Below, in pieces: positions 1 through 9,028 of a stretch of 64,000 nt of DNA; positions within the stretch are counted from its first letter, which is position 1; each line of letters starts with the position of its first letter. The stretch covers positions 3,359,001 through 3,423,000 of the forward strand of contig NC_010602.1 in the NCBI RefSeq assembly GCF_000017685.1, written 5' to 3'. The stretch comes from Leptospira biflexa serovar Patoc strain 'Patoc 1 (Paris)' (GTDB lineage: Bacteria > Spirochaetota > Leptospiria > Leptospirales > Leptospiraceae). Made by a program: the position numbers and the translations under genes. The notes beneath the pieces are model-generated. The model was not told the origin of the DNA and searched no databases. It saw nothing but the letters and a program-made list of their open reading frames with translations.

Positions 1-1370
1 AAGTACAACAAGATGGTGACTATTTCTTAACTTCTCTTCTCGCCAAACCTTTGTTCTTCAATGCGAATAAATCAGAAAACATTCGCTGTGATTTTTTTGT
101 GCACCAAAAGAAAACCTTTGAATTCCGTAATAAAACAGGGGATTTGGGTGGAGATATTTGTATCACAGGGAACTTAAAATTAGGAAAACCTGATGATTTC
201 CGTCGTTATACTATGGTGATGAACGGTGATGCAATGGGGAAATCCATGCAAGGGGCTGGTGGATCTCTCGTTATGGGAGTTGTGATGAATTCCATCATGG
301 CTCGATCTGCTGGGAACAAACGGATCCTAAATCGTACACCGGAAGAATGGTTAACTGATGTTTACGAGGAAGTCAATGCTGTCTTCAAATCCTTTAGTGG
401 TACCATGGTAATCTCTGCCACTGTCATGCTCATTGATGATGAAACAGGTAAGGTATGGTACTTCAACGCAGAACACCCTTACAGCATTTTGTATCGTGAT
501 GGAAAAGCAAGTTTCATTGAAGAAGAATTAAAACTAAGAAAACTAGGCCTTGATTCTGAATATCCATTCGAAGTTCAAAGCTTCCAACTATTACCAGGTG
601 ACCAACTCATCCTTGGATCAGACGGTAGAGATGACATCGATTTAACTCCTGATGAAGATGTCAGAACTATCAACGAAGATGAAACAATGGTATTACGTTT
701 TGTAGAAGAGTCCGATGGCGACATTTATGAAGTAGAGAGACTCGTTAAAAATGCAGGTGATATCACTGATGATATCTCAATGTTAAGTGTTGTCTTCAAA
801 AGTGAAAAATCTCCTATCCACCACACACCTCCAAAAGATGAAATCTCGAACCAACCAATCGATGATTTTTTTGACACTCCAGGTGATGATTGGGATGAGG
901 CACTCACCACATCAGGTGCGTTTGAAGAAGGGAAAGCACTCTACCAAAATGGTGAAATAGAGCGAGCCATCACCGTTATGAAAAAAGCATTCCTTTCTGA
1001 TCCTAACAACCAAAAACTAAATAAGTTCCTTGGCCTTGTCAGTTACAAAGGAAAAGAATATGACATCGCAGCAAAAGTTCTAACAGAATTTTTAAAAGAG
1101 AATGAAGGTTCAGGTGAGTATTGGTATTATCTGGCAATGTCAGAGAAAAAACTTGGGAATTATGAAAGGGCTTTAAAAGCAGCTCAAGAAGCTTTAAAAC
1201 ATGAACCTGAAAACTTCCAAAATCTCATCAATTTAGCTGACGTTAGCCGATTGTTAGGAAACGTCGATAGAGCCCTCACTTATGTGACCAGAGCTCAGTC
1301 GATCGACCCAACAAATAAAAACGTTGTTAAACTTTCAAAACTCTTAGAAAAAGCAACTAGCCTCAATTAA
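1..1370 (+). CDS. SpoIIE-type PP2C serine phosphatase with C-terminal TPR repeats (5' end outside window)
   Basis: The reading frame is open from base 3, and the upstream residues (QQDGDYFLTSLLAKP) read straight into the domain, so the TTG at 51 is not the true start and the N-terminus lies off the window. The SpoIIE/PP2C core shows GDLGGDICI, the metal-site motif MNGDAMGKSMQGAGG, and a late SDGRDD motif. Such phosphatases dephosphorylate serine on STAS-type anti-sigma antagonists or similar targets. The last ~150 residues are TPR-like helical pairs (for example YWYYLAMSEKKLGNYERA), probably for protein binding. The 3' end overlaps the convergent chemoreceptor gene by 8 bases. Function is from family; the partner is unknown. 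Confidence 0.88.
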   Translation, partial: VQQDGDYFLTSLLAKPLFFNANKSENIRCDFFVHQKKTFEFRNKTGDLGGDICITGNLKLGKPDDFRRYTMVMNGDAMGKSMQGAGGSLVMGVVMNSIMARSAGNKRILNRTPEEWLTDVYEEVNAVFKSFSGTMVISATVMLIDDETGKVWYFNAEHPYSILYRDGKASFIEEELKLRKLGLDSEYPFEVQSFQLLPGDQLILGSDGRDDIDLTPDEDVRTINEDETMVLRFVEESDGDIYEVERLVKNAGDITDDISMLSVVFKSEKSPIHHTPPKDEISNQPIDDFFDTPGDDWDEALTTSGAFEEGKALYQNGEIERAITVMKKAFLSDPNNQKLNKFLGLVSYKGKEYDIAAKVLTEFLKENEGSGEYWYYLAMSEKKLGNYERALKAAQEALKHEPENFQNLINLADVSRLLGNVDRALTYVTRAQSIDPTNKNVVKLSKLLEKATSLN

Positions 1371-2820
1371 TTGAGGTTAGTTCTAGATTCTCTAAAGTTT
1401 TAGCTTCCAAATAGTTTATATACTCATCAAATGTTTTCGAAAGAACCAAAAAACACTCTTGTAATTTGGTTCTTTCTGTTTTCACTGCTTCCTTATCTTC
1501 TAAAAGCATAGCTTCTTTGATCCGTATCGCACATTGGTGTAATTCCTGGTGGGGGGCCTCTAATTTTTCATGGATTCGTTTTTGATTTTGATCGAGAACG
1601 GAACTTTGGTAATACCATAATCCCATTTTACAAAGTGTATGATTCAGTTGAGGAAGATTTTGCACTAAATTCGTTTGGATTGCATCATCCACAGCTTTCA
1701 CCCAATGGATATGATCCATCCTTCTATGGAAAATAAATTCCAATAACCAAACTGAATTCTGATTTGTAATGAGTTTCACTGTTTCTTCAATTTTAGCAAA
1801 AATAGAATCGAAGTCAGTTTTTGAATGGATACTGTGATCAGAAAGTACATGCACTTGATTTGAGATACTCGTGGAATCATTTGCAATATTGGCAGAAGCA
1901 CTTCCCACTTCTCGTAATTTTAGTTCTAATTCATGGAATTGAGATATCAAAATTTGAATTTCACTTAGATTAGAATTCGATTCCTTTCGATTGGCAATGA
2001 TTGCAGTTTCAATACCTTGGATCTTTTCTATGATTTCAACTAAAACTGATGTCCTCGCCTTTGAATTTTCCTGGAATTCCAAAAATCGATTTCTGATGTG
2101 TGCCGCAGAGTCCTGGATTGTTTTCACTGCTATTTTCGTATTTTCAGCGAGTTTGGATACACCATCAGCAACGACAGAAAATCCACGTCCACCCTCACCT
2201 GCCCTCGCTGCTTCGATGGATGCATTGAGTGCAAGTAAATTGGTGCGATCAGAGATGTCTTTGACAAGCTGAATGTTCTCGTTAATCTTTTTCAAATCAT
2301 TGTATAAGGACAAAAACTCTTCGTCATTTTTTTGGTTTTCCAATTTTACCCATAACGACTGCTTGGCGATATTTTCAATTTCCTTCGAAGTTTTTTCCAA
2401 ACTTTTAACTAGTTCCTGGTTTCTTTGTCCAGTTTGATCAAATGTTTTTAAGGTTTCTGAAATTTGAAACGAAATGGAATGGATGACGGCATCCAATTCT
2501 TCAGCGCTACTAGCTAAATTCATCGATATATCACTGAAATGAGACAAACTCGAAACAAACTCCGACTGTACTTTTTCAATGTTCTTTAAATTGGTCGATG
2601 TTCCTAAAATGGAAGTTGCAATTCCATCAGCCGACGATGCGATGAAAGAACGAATTTTTTTTTGGATTTCAAATAATTCAAGGAATTCTTTATCCATAGG
2701 ATTTTCAATCGATGTATTTCGAATGATGTGTTCTCTTATGGATTTGCGATTTTGGATGAGACTCAATTTTATAGAATCGTTCGTTTTAAAAGGAAACATA
2801 ATACGTATCAATATTTTCAT
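1363..2820 (-). CDS. Soluble methyl-accepting chemotaxis protein with C-terminal CZB zinc-binding domain
   Basis: 485 aa with no membrane segment, so probably a cytoplasmic chemoreceptor. The conserved signalling hairpin is clear (TNLLALNASIEAARAGEGG, then GFSVVADGVSKLAE), with long coiled coils on both sides. The C-terminal ~130 residues match the chemoreceptor zinc-binding (CZB) domain: HIHW, then LCKMGLWYY, then a His pair in APHQELH, giving the expected His/Cys/His/His ligand set. CZB receptors sense zinc or oxidants such as hypochlorous acid. The ATG start has a good ribosome site (GGAAAGAG). It would signal through CheA/CheW, which are not in this window. Confidence 0.9.
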   Translation of the reverse strand: MKILIRIMFPFKTNDSIKLSLIQNRKSIREHIIRNTSIENPMDKEFLELFEIQKKIRSFIASSADGIATSILGTSTNLKNIEKVQSEFVSSLSHFSDISMNLASSAEELDAVIHSISFQISETLKTFDQTGQRNQELVKSLEKTSKEIENIAKQSLWVKLENQKNDEEFLSLYNDLKKINENIQLVKDISDRTNLLALNASIEAARAGEGGRGFSVVADGVSKLAENTKIAVKTIQDSAAHIRNRFLEFQENSKARTSVLVEIIEKIQGIETAIIANRKESNSNLSEIQILISQFHELELKLREVGSASANIANDSTSISNQVHVLSDHSIHSKTDFDSIFAKIEETVKLITNQNSVWLLEFIFHRRMDHIHWVKAVDDAIQTNLVQNLPQLNHTLCKMGLWYYQSSVLDQNQKRIHEKLEAPHQELHQCAIRIKEAMLLEDKEAVKTERTKLQECFLVLSKTFDEYINYLEAKTLENLELTSIN

Positions 2821-2939
2821 TGGACTCTTTCCTTCACCATTTTCTTACTTCGAATGGTTGAAATTTGAAAAAACCAGCTTGCCATAGATAGGAAAATCTG
2901 ACAAAATAAGCGAATCCATTTTTTAGAATAAGGATCTGT

Positions 2940-3464
2940 ATGAATTTAAGAATTGTATTAAGTGTTTGGGCAGTCGTACTACTTTCTAGTACTACTTTAC
3001 TCGCGCAAGATGCCAATGTGGCTTTAGGAAGATACCTTCCACCTGAAAAAGATTCGGTCATCGAAATTTTCAAGTGTGGTGATAAATACTGTGGAAAAAC
3101 AGTTTGTATCAAGGACAACGCTTACCCAGAAAAAGAGAAAGACAAAGGGATTCCTGGAACACCTTATTTAGATCACAATAACGAGGATCCTAAGTTAAGA
3201 ACCCGTCCCAATTTAGGAATGGTCTTTATCACTGGATTTGATTATGCGGGAGAAGGTGTTTATAAAAACGGCCGTATTTACAATCCGCGTGATGGAAAAA
3301 CATACTGTGGAAAATTCACAGCTCTTGACGGTGGCAATCGATTGGACCTTAAAGGAACTCTTTGTTCCATCACATTCATCGGAAAAACAAACAATTGGGT
3401 GAAATTAGGTTCTATGAACCTGGACGATCCTAAATGGGATTGTACGTTTAAAACTAAAAAATAA
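2940..3464 (+). CDS. DUF2147 family secreted protein
   Basis: 174 aa with an N-terminal signal peptide (cleavage plausible after LLAQ). The body matches DUF2147: GRYLPP near the start, an EIFKCGDKYCGKTV segment, and GEGVYKNGRIYNPRDGKTY, with four or more cysteines that may form disulfides. The family is exported, lipocalin-like in pattern, and of unknown function. AAGGAT lies at a good distance before the ATG. It stands alone, divergent from the chemoreceptor, and ends at a strong bidirectional hairpin shared with dcd. Confidence 0.85.
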   Translation: MNLRIVLSVWAVVLLSSTTLLAQDANVALGRYLPPEKDSVIEIFKCGDKYCGKTVCIKDNAYPEKEKDKGIPGTPYLDHNNEDPKLRTRPNLGMVFITGFDYAGEGVYKNGRIYNPRDGKTYCGKFTALDGGNRLDLKGTLCSITFIGKTNNWVKLGSMNLDDPKWDCTFKTKK

Positions 3465-3479
3465 TTGAAATGATCAAAC

Positions 3480-3514
3480 ACCTGCCGACCAAACTGGCTG
3501 GCAGGTAACTTTTG
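3480..3514. terminator. Bidirectional rho-independent terminator
   Basis: An 11-bp stem (arm ACCTGCCGACC at 3480-3490, arm GGCTGGCAGGT at 3496-3506, loop AAACT) with one mismatch and one G-U pair, followed on the plus strand by a T-rich tract. It lies between the convergent DUF2147 gene and dcd. Confidence 0.75.
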
Positions 3515-3530
3515 TTATAAGAAGTAAAAA

Positions 3531-4055
3531 TTACTTTTTTTCAAAGTCTTTATAGAGTAAGGAAGGTTGGATCCCTTGATTCGCTTGGTACTTTCCTGAT
3601 TTGTATTCGCTGATTTCCCCTTCCACAGTATGGTAGAATATCTGGCAAATTTGCACACCTGAATACACACGTAACGGATGAGTCACTTGGATTTCCAAAG
3701 TCCAAAATCCTTTAAACCCCACATCTCCAAATCCAGCAGTGATATGAACAAACATTCCAAGTCTTCCTATGGAAGACCTTCCCTCTAACATGGGAACAAG
3801 GTTATGAGTTTCCGTGAATTCTATGGTTCTTCCTAAATACAAATTCCCCGGTTCAAGCAACAAACCTTCTTCCGGAATTTTTAAGGTTCGTACAGGATTT
3901 GGTTTTTTCATATCCAATGGAAATTCAGAATAAACCAATAAATCTTCGTGTAATCGTAAATTATAGGAATTTGGATTTAATAGTTTTTCATCATAGGGTT
4001 CAATTTTGATATCGGAACCGAGTCTTTTTAAAATTTCTTTGCCAGTTAAAATCAA
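3531..4055 (-). CDS. dcd: dCTP deaminase
   Basis: 174 aa, normal length for the family. It deaminates dCTP to dUTP, feeding dTMP synthesis; the window also holds thyX. Motifs seen: EGRSSIGRLGMFVHITAGFG (substrate/active-site block), a following GFWTLE, and the C-terminal GKYQANQG segment that closes over the nucleotide. The start is forced: an in-frame TGA lies two codons upstream, so the TTG at 4055 is the initiator, with AGGGAGA about 8 bases before it. It follows the enoyl-CoA hydratase gene by 3 bases and is probably cotranscribed. Whether it is mono- or bifunctional (with dUTPase) cannot be told. Confidence 0.93.
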   Translation of the reverse strand: MILTGKEILKRLGSDIKIEPYDEKLLNPNSYNLRLHEDLLVYSEFPLDMKKPNPVRTLKIPEEGLLLEPGNLYLGRTIEFTETHNLVPMLEGRSSIGRLGMFVHITAGFGDVGFKGFWTLEIQVTHPLRVYSGVQICQIFYHTVEGEISEYKSGKYQANQGIQPSLLYKDFEKK

Positions 4056-4058
4056 AGT

Positions 4059-4832
4059 TCATTCTCCCTTAAATATTGGTTTTCTTTTTTCGGCGAAAGC
4101 TTGTAAGGCTTCTAATCTATCTTTCGATGTTAACGTTTCAGAATAACACAATTGTTCCCAAACTAATGCTGATTCCATTGGCAATTGGAACCCTTGCCGA
4201 ATTGCCTTTTTCGCAGCAGAAACAGCGATAGGTGCAGATTCTGATATCTCCCTTGCTAAGGCAAGAGAAGAATCCTTAAGTTCCTCTGGATTCACAACTT
4301 TCGAAACCAAACCCCGTTCAAGTGCCTCGACACTTGTTAATTTTTTACCAGAAAAAATCCATTCCATCGCAGTTGCTTCTCCAACAATACGAGATAATCT
4401 TTGTGTTCCGCCAGCGCCAGGGATGATACCAAGTTTTGTTTCGGTTAAACCCATAATTGCTGTACTATTCGCATAACGAATATCACACGAAATTGCCAAT
4501 TCTAAACCACCTCCAAACGCAAAGCCGTTAATGGCTGCAATCGTAGGGATTGGTAAGTTTGTCAATCTGGAAAAACATAGATTGATATTTCGAAGGAAAG
4601 TTTTGACTTCTGTTTCCGACATAGTCTTTCGTTCCTTTAAGTCGGCACCTGAACAGAAGGAATCTCCGACTCCCATGATCACAAGGGCTCGAAATTTACC
4701 TGATTCTACGTTTGCAATACAGTTCTGTAACTCATTCAAAAATTGAATCGAAATCGCGTTTTTTGCCTCAGGTCGATTCAATTCCATGAATGCTACATAA
4801 GAATCAATCGTTTGGAGTGAGACAGTGTTCAT
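4059..4832 (-). CDS. Enoyl-CoA hydratase/isomerase family protein
   Basis: 257 aa, typical crotonase length. The CoA-binding and oxyanion segments are clear: NRPEAKNAIS, SGADLKERK and FAFGGGLELAISCD. The catalytic region is GLTETKLGIIPGAGGTQRL, whose Glu and IIPGAGG pattern resembles methylglutaconyl-CoA hydratase/short-chain enoyl-CoA hydratase. It hydrates 2-enoyl-CoA thioesters in fatty-acid or branched amino-acid breakdown. It lies just upstream of dcd with no obvious functional link. The exact substrate is not assignable. Confidence 0.9.
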   Translation of the reverse strand: MNTVSLQTIDSYVAFMELNRPEAKNAISIQFLNELQNCIANVESGKFRALVIMGVGDSFCSGADLKERKTMSETEVKTFLRNINLCFSRLTNLPIPTIAAINGFAFGGGLELAISCDIRYANSTAIMGLTETKLGIIPGAGGTQRLSRIVGEATAMEWIFSGKKLTSVEALERGLVSKVVNPEELKDSSLALAREISESAPIAVSAAKKAIRQGFQLPMESALVWEQLCYSETLTSKDRLEALQAFAEKRKPIFKGE

Positions 4833-4901
4833 AGAATTTCCCGTAATGTAAAAAATAGAAATGAATCTTGGAAAAAATATCCGATAATGGAAAAAGCAGT
4901 C

Positions 4902-5594
4902 ATGAGAAGGATTTTATACACAATCGGATTCTCACTAGTGTTTGGAAACAGTTTTTCCTGCATTAAATCGTCATCAGAAGACCCCTTGGCAGCCCTTCTG
5001 ACTTCACCACCTGTGATTTCATCTGTGACCCCTCAAATCGGCACACCGACTCAAAACAATTCCAATGCATTTTATACCGCGACAGAAGTGATCATCAAAG
5101 GTGAAAATTTTGGCCTCGAACCCGTGGTTCGGTTCAATGACACAGTAGCGACGCTCTCTTTGAATTTAGGCACTGAACTTTATACGAAAGTTCCTGATGG
5201 AACATATTCTGGTTACATCACCGTTTCGAAATCAGGTGGTTCCTGTTTACCGAATTCCAAAACGGGTGTGAATTGTTCCGGAATGGAATTTTTCGTCGAT
5301 TGTTACTCAGTGACAAACAAACAGTATGGACCCGAAATCGAACTCAAACAAGGCCAAGGAATATCCGTAGAATATGATGGGAATGAAACCAAGGCATTTC
5401 GAACCGATACTCTATTGTCTGAACGTAACTTGACGATTAGTTGCGAAAGTGTTGTCACAGTCCGTGTGTTTAGCCGTTCTTGCCAAGCGACAGATTACGT
5501 TTTACAAAACAATCCAATCATTCCATTTCCATCAGGAGTTGCCACGCAGTTTTATATCACCGCAGAATCAGCGACTTGTAGTTTAGTTCTCTAA
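4902..5594 (+). CDS. Lipoprotein with IPT/TIG domain
   Basis: 230 aa from the ATG at 4902, chosen over 4887 because GGAAAAAG sits right before it. The signal peptide ends in a spirochaete-type lipobox (NSFSC), so it should be lipidated at about Cys20. Residues ~40-120 look like an Ig-like IPT/TIG fold (PVISSVTPQIG, then TEVIIKGENFGLEP, then VPDGTYSGYITV). Several cysteines in the C-terminal half suggest disulfides. Probably envelope-anchored; function unknown. Its end overlaps the convergent 493-aa gene by 4 bases. Confidence 0.75.
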   Translation: MRRILYTIGFSLVFGNSFSCIKSSSEDPLAALLTSPPVISSVTPQIGTPTQNNSNAFYTATEVIIKGENFGLEPVVRFNDTVATLSLNLGTELYTKVPDGTYSGYITVSKSGGSCLPNSKTGVNCSGMEFFVDCYSVTNKQYGPEIELKQGQGISVEYDGNETKAFRTDTLLSERNLTISCESVVTVRVFSRSCQATDYVLQNNPIIPFPSGVATQFYITAESATCSLVL

Positions 5595-7072
5595 AACGAT
5601 TTATTTTTAACGAATCGTTTGAATACAATGAGATTGGCTGCTCCCATCCACTCATTCATATACTCGCGAAATATGGTTTCTCTCGGTTTAGAAGTTTTGA
5701 TTTCAACATCAAGATTTTCATAATTTTTGATCGCCAGTTTTGAAATTTCTTTGTATTTCTCTTCGATCATTTCTGTTATTTTTTTCAGTAATGCTAAGTT
5801 ATTTTTTTCTTCACCAACATTTGGTAAAATCACTTCATTCCAATAATCGATCACATGTTTTTTTACATATTCCCCTGGAATCAATCGGATGACCTTTTTA
5901 CCATCGCTGCCCCTAGCGTGAACATAACCTGTGTTTACTTCCATTAAGAATTTTTTTGCAATCATGTAAAAGTGGGAAGGTCCCAAGTGAAACAAAAAAA
6001 CATATTTAAATTGCGTCGGTAACATCATATTCATCAAAATGATGTTTTCACAAAAAGTAAAAAATTGTTTGAGAAAGCTTTGGTATTCTAATTCAAAGTC
6101 CTCAGCTGATTTTCCTTTTTTTTCAATACTTGTCATGGAACGAATTAATTCAGAACGTAACACTTGTTCATCTGCTCCCAAATGGGAATCCAAACTGATC
6201 GCTGTTTTGAATAAGGCTTTTTCTGCATTGTATTTATCCAATTCATATCGAAAAAAATAATGTTGGTCCGAGTTCCAAGTATATTTTCCGTAAGCTTGGA
6301 TATAATTAGGTTCCCCTTCGTTTTTGATCTTTTGTTTGACAACTTTCCAATTGTCCTTTGATTTTTCCTGATGGTTTTGAATGACTTCGTCTGCTTTGTA
6401 TTCAATTCCAGAATCTTCCGGTTCCAAATCTTTTGGTTTGTCATACAATGATTCATCAAAAACAGCTGATAGCCGATACGTTGTTTTATCACGATATTTT
6501 GGTTTTGTAGGTTTGAATTCACTCAAACTATTTGGATTGTCGATTTGTAAGATAAAACTCATCCTTCGAAGTAAAATTTCCAAATGATTTAGTTTTTCTA
6601 AGGCAGGTACGATTCGATAGTTGAGAAGTCCATTTTTTTGAAATTCTAAATCAGTAAAAGGATTCTCTAAAACAGCGGCTTTTAATTTCTCCCATCCTTC
6701 TTTGGTTTCAATATAAAAAAATCGCAACATCTCAAAGATCAAATGGAACTGGATGAAATCATCTCGGTTATTATCTTCGATATGCCGAGAAAAGTAACGA
6801 GAGTAATCCTTCCTTACCTGTGCAAATAAATGTTTCTCATCTAAGTTAAAGATGATCTCTTTGATTTTTTTTTGGGACTTGTCGAGTTCTTGATCGAGAG
6901 TTTTTCGAAACGGTAAAATCTCTCGTTTGTTTGCTTCCGTTAGTCCTGTTACTAGGAATTGAAGAAAACTCCCGACTATGTTTTGGAAATTATTGAGAAA
7001 GTAAACGTAACCTTTTTTAAAATCGACTATGGATTGGATTTCGTTATCACCCTCTTGAAACTCTTGCGACAT
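5591..7072 (-). CDS. Hypothetical cytoplasmic protein, 493 aa
   Basis: I do not recognise a family. The protein is largely helical and charged, with no signal peptide or membrane segment. A variable acidic linker (around DLEPEDSGIEYKADE) separates two helical halves. The C-terminal half has hydrophobic stretches (NIILMNMMLPTQFKYVF) and a basic segment (HARGSDGKKVIRL). It stands between a lipoprotein gene and a VOC gene and appears monocistronic. Coding is supported by length and consistent amino-acid composition. Confidence 0.7.
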   Translation of the reverse strand: MSQEFQEGDNEIQSIVDFKKGYVYFLNNFQNIVGSFLQFLVTGLTEANKREILPFRKTLDQELDKSQKKIKEIIFNLDEKHLFAQVRKDYSRYFSRHIEDNNRDDFIQFHLIFEMLRFFYIETKEGWEKLKAAVLENPFTDLEFQKNGLLNYRIVPALEKLNHLEILLRRMSFILQIDNPNSLSEFKPTKPKYRDKTTYRLSAVFDESLYDKPKDLEPEDSGIEYKADEVIQNHQEKSKDNWKVVKQKIKNEGEPNYIQAYGKYTWNSDQHYFFRYELDKYNAEKALFKTAISLDSHLGADEQVLRSELIRSMTSIEKKGKSAEDFELEYQSFLKQFFTFCENIILMNMMLPTQFKYVFLFHLGPSHFYMIAKKFLMEVNTGYVHARGSDGKKVIRLIPGEYVKKHVIDYWNEVILPNVGEEKNNLALLKKITEMIEEKYKEISKLAIKNYENLDVEIKTSKPRETIFREYMNEWMGAANLIVFKRFVKNKSF

Positions 7073-7116
7073 ACCAAGAGGATGTTACGAATAAAAGACT
7101 AAAAAAGCAACAGGAT

Positions 7117-7467
7117 TTAGTTTGAGTAAAAGATCTCGATTAAATTTTGACTAGGATCAGCAAACGTCAAACTTTCACCAGAATCGGTTCCTTCTGGTCC
7201 TTTGATGATCTTTACATTCTTTTCTTCTAATTCGCTTATGGCTTCTGTAAAATCATCCACATCCATGACAAAACTTAGGATGGGAAGTGAACGATCAGAA
7301 ACTTCTGCTTTCACCAAACGAATTCTGAAGGAATCGAGAGAAAGAATTGCCTCAGTAGCCTTCTTTGTCTCCACTTCGAAGTCAAAAATGTCCCGGTAAA
7401 AATCGATAGAGGTGTCGAGTTGGGAGACGGGGATACTGACGTGGCCAATGCCTTCTACAATAATCAT
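7117..7467 (-). CDS. VOC (glyoxalase/dioxygenase-fold) family protein
   Basis: 116 aa, one complete vicinal-oxygen-chelate unit. It opens with VEGIGHVSIPVSQLDTSIDF, where the His is a usual metal ligand, and ends with the second ligand region DPSQNLIEIFYS (Glu). The pattern resembles methylmalonyl-CoA epimerase and glyoxalase I relatives, but the substrate cannot be fixed from sequence. It is downstream of the 7.5-kb divergent region and not clearly in an operon. Confidence 0.8.
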   Translation of the reverse strand: MIIVEGIGHVSIPVSQLDTSIDFYRDIFDFEVETKKATEAILSLDSFRIRLVKAEVSDRSLPILSFVMDVDDFTEAISELEEKNVKIIKGPEGTDSGESLTFADPSQNLIEIFYSN

Positions 7468-7606
7468 AATGGAATTACACCTTCGTGAACTTTTCTGTCA
7501 TCATGCTTGAAAAACCGGCTTTGTCGAGAAAAAAGCAACCCCCATCCAACAAACTCGGACGTAAAATTTGAATTCCAATTCCAAGTCAGGAAAAAAGAAT
7601 CAAATT

Positions 7607-8071
7607 ATGAAAGTATTTCGGATTTCACTCCTTGTTTTAGCCTTTTTCGCCCTCTCTTGTAAGGAGGAGGTCGTACCCTTTGGTCCACAACATCAAAAAT
7701 TGGTGGAAACTCTGCTCGCGGGCAATCAATCGGTACTCGAACAATTCTTGAAAGAGAATCCAAATCCAAATTGGAAAGAATTTTCAGAAACGATTCAAAG
7801 TTTGGTTGCGAGTGACCATCCTAAATTGCGATCGTGGGGGGAACAGATATTGACTCACATCCCGACCGATCCAACCGATTTAGAATCCAGTTATGAAAAA
7901 ATTTCCAAAATCCAAGAAATATTGATTCAAATCCGATCAGAAGTACCAAATCAATTGAAGTACAATCGGTTTTATTGTCCAATGGTCGATAAATCCTGGT
8001 TAATGACGGGAAGAGAAGTAAAAAATCCATACGCTCCCGAAATGAGAGATTGTGGAGAGTTAATGCAATAA
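7607..8071 (+). CDS. Lipoprotein, N-terminal part of a probably interrupted gene
   Basis: 154 aa from the ATG at 7607; an upstream TTG at 7568 would add 13 unlikely residues before the signal peptide. The signal peptide ends in FALSC, a lipobox. The mature part is helical and ends with a Cys-containing stretch (RFYCPMVDKSW and MRDCGELMQ). The stop is TAA at 8069-8071, and the next gene begins 3 bases later in exactly the same frame. The two may be one ~462-aa lipoprotein broken by a nonsense change, a sequencing error, or two real genes. No family recognised. Confidence 0.6.
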   Translation: MKVFRISLLVLAFFALSCKEEVVPFGPQHQKLVETLLAGNQSVLEQFLKENPNPNWKEFSETIQSLVASDHPKLRSWGEQILTHIPTDPTDLESSYEKISKIQEILIQIRSEVPNQLKYNRFYCPMVDKSWLMTGREVKNPYAPEMRDCGELMQ

Positions 8072-8074
8072 TTC

Positions 8075-8995
8075 ATGCCAAAATGTTTTTTAGGTACATC
8101 ACTTTTTGAAGCCTGCCCACCTAGTTGCAGGCATTCATTCGCAAAACAAGACGTAGACGAAGATTGTATTGCAAAAAACAAACTAGAAGCATTTTTACAG
8201 GACAAAGTCACTTTTAAAATTGGTTTCTCGGCATTTTCCCAGATTCCTGCAAAAAATTTGGAAAAGTTTCTTTGGACGAACAAAGACAATCTCGAACTCA
8301 TTACCTATTTTTTATACATCGGCGAACCTACTTTAGTTCGCGAAATCATAGAATCGTTTTCCAATCATACTTTAAGTTATTTATTTAAAATAGATTTTGA
8401 AAATTATATGAATCTTCGTGAATCACTCAAACGTGAAAAATCAATTAAACACATGTTTGACATTCGTAGTTTCAAATATTGGACATTTGTTAGTTATTTA
8501 AGAATTTGTGATTTGATTCAATACTTTGTTCGCTATTTAAAAGAACCTGAGTATGCATGTCAATTTCTGACCATTTTACCTTCCGAAGTAGTTTCCAATT
8601 TACATAAATACACTGGTTTGGATTTTGAAGAAGAAAAATCTTTATATACTGCTTTAGGAGATTCGATTTATGAACTCCCTTTGCAATCGCCAAAAATTTA
8701 TGATCATATGTTGCAACTATTTGCAGAAGATCCTGAAGTTTCCATCATTCTTTCCACTATGGAAGAATTGGTACGTAGGCAAAACTTAATCTTAGAAACC
8801 AGTGCCAAACTGACTTCTTATATTTCCGACCATCGCATCGATAAATATTTTCAGTATATTTTTTCAGAATTAAGTGGTATCGAAATTGGAACCTCAGAAG
8901 AAATATTAAATCAATTGCTTGAAAAAAAGATGATCACACCTCCTCAAAAACGTATGATCATCGATTTTCTTGAAACTGGAAAATTAGAATTATAG
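8075..8995 (+). CDS. Hypothetical protein, likely C-terminal part of the preceding lipoprotein
   Basis: 306 aa if translated from the ATG at 8075. It lacks a signal peptide yet starts with a cysteine-rich segment (PKCFLGTSLFEACPPSC) that would suit an exported protein and continues the Cys-rich end of the upstream product. The nearest purine-rich run (GGAGAG) is about 17 bases upstream, too far for a good ribosome site. The remainder is helical with no recognised motif. Same frame as 7607-8071, with only TAA-TTC between them. Confidence 0.6.
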   Translation: MPKCFLGTSLFEACPPSCRHSFAKQDVDEDCIAKNKLEAFLQDKVTFKIGFSAFSQIPAKNLEKFLWTNKDNLELITYFLYIGEPTLVREIIESFSNHTLSYLFKIDFENYMNLRESLKREKSIKHMFDIRSFKYWTFVSYLRICDLIQYFVRYLKEPEYACQFLTILPSEVVSNLHKYTGLDFEEEKSLYTALGDSIYELPLQSPKIYDHMLQLFAEDPEVSIILSTMEELVRRQNLILETSAKLTSYISDHRIDKYFQYIFSELSGIEIGTSEEILNQLLEKKMITPPQKRMIIDFLETGKLEL

Positions 8996-9028
8996 TATAA
9001 TCTAACTTTTGCTAACGTTAATAAATAT

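Noticed and set aside
6145..6522. 125-aa minus-strand frame inside the 493-aa gene
   Set aside because: Alternative frame of the same strand inside a longer consistent gene; low-complexity, no signal or family.
8069..8074. Recoding of the in-frame stop as selenocysteine or pyrrolysine
   Set aside because: The codon is TAA, whereas selenocysteine uses TGA and pyrrolysine TAG; no nearby stem-loop is evident.
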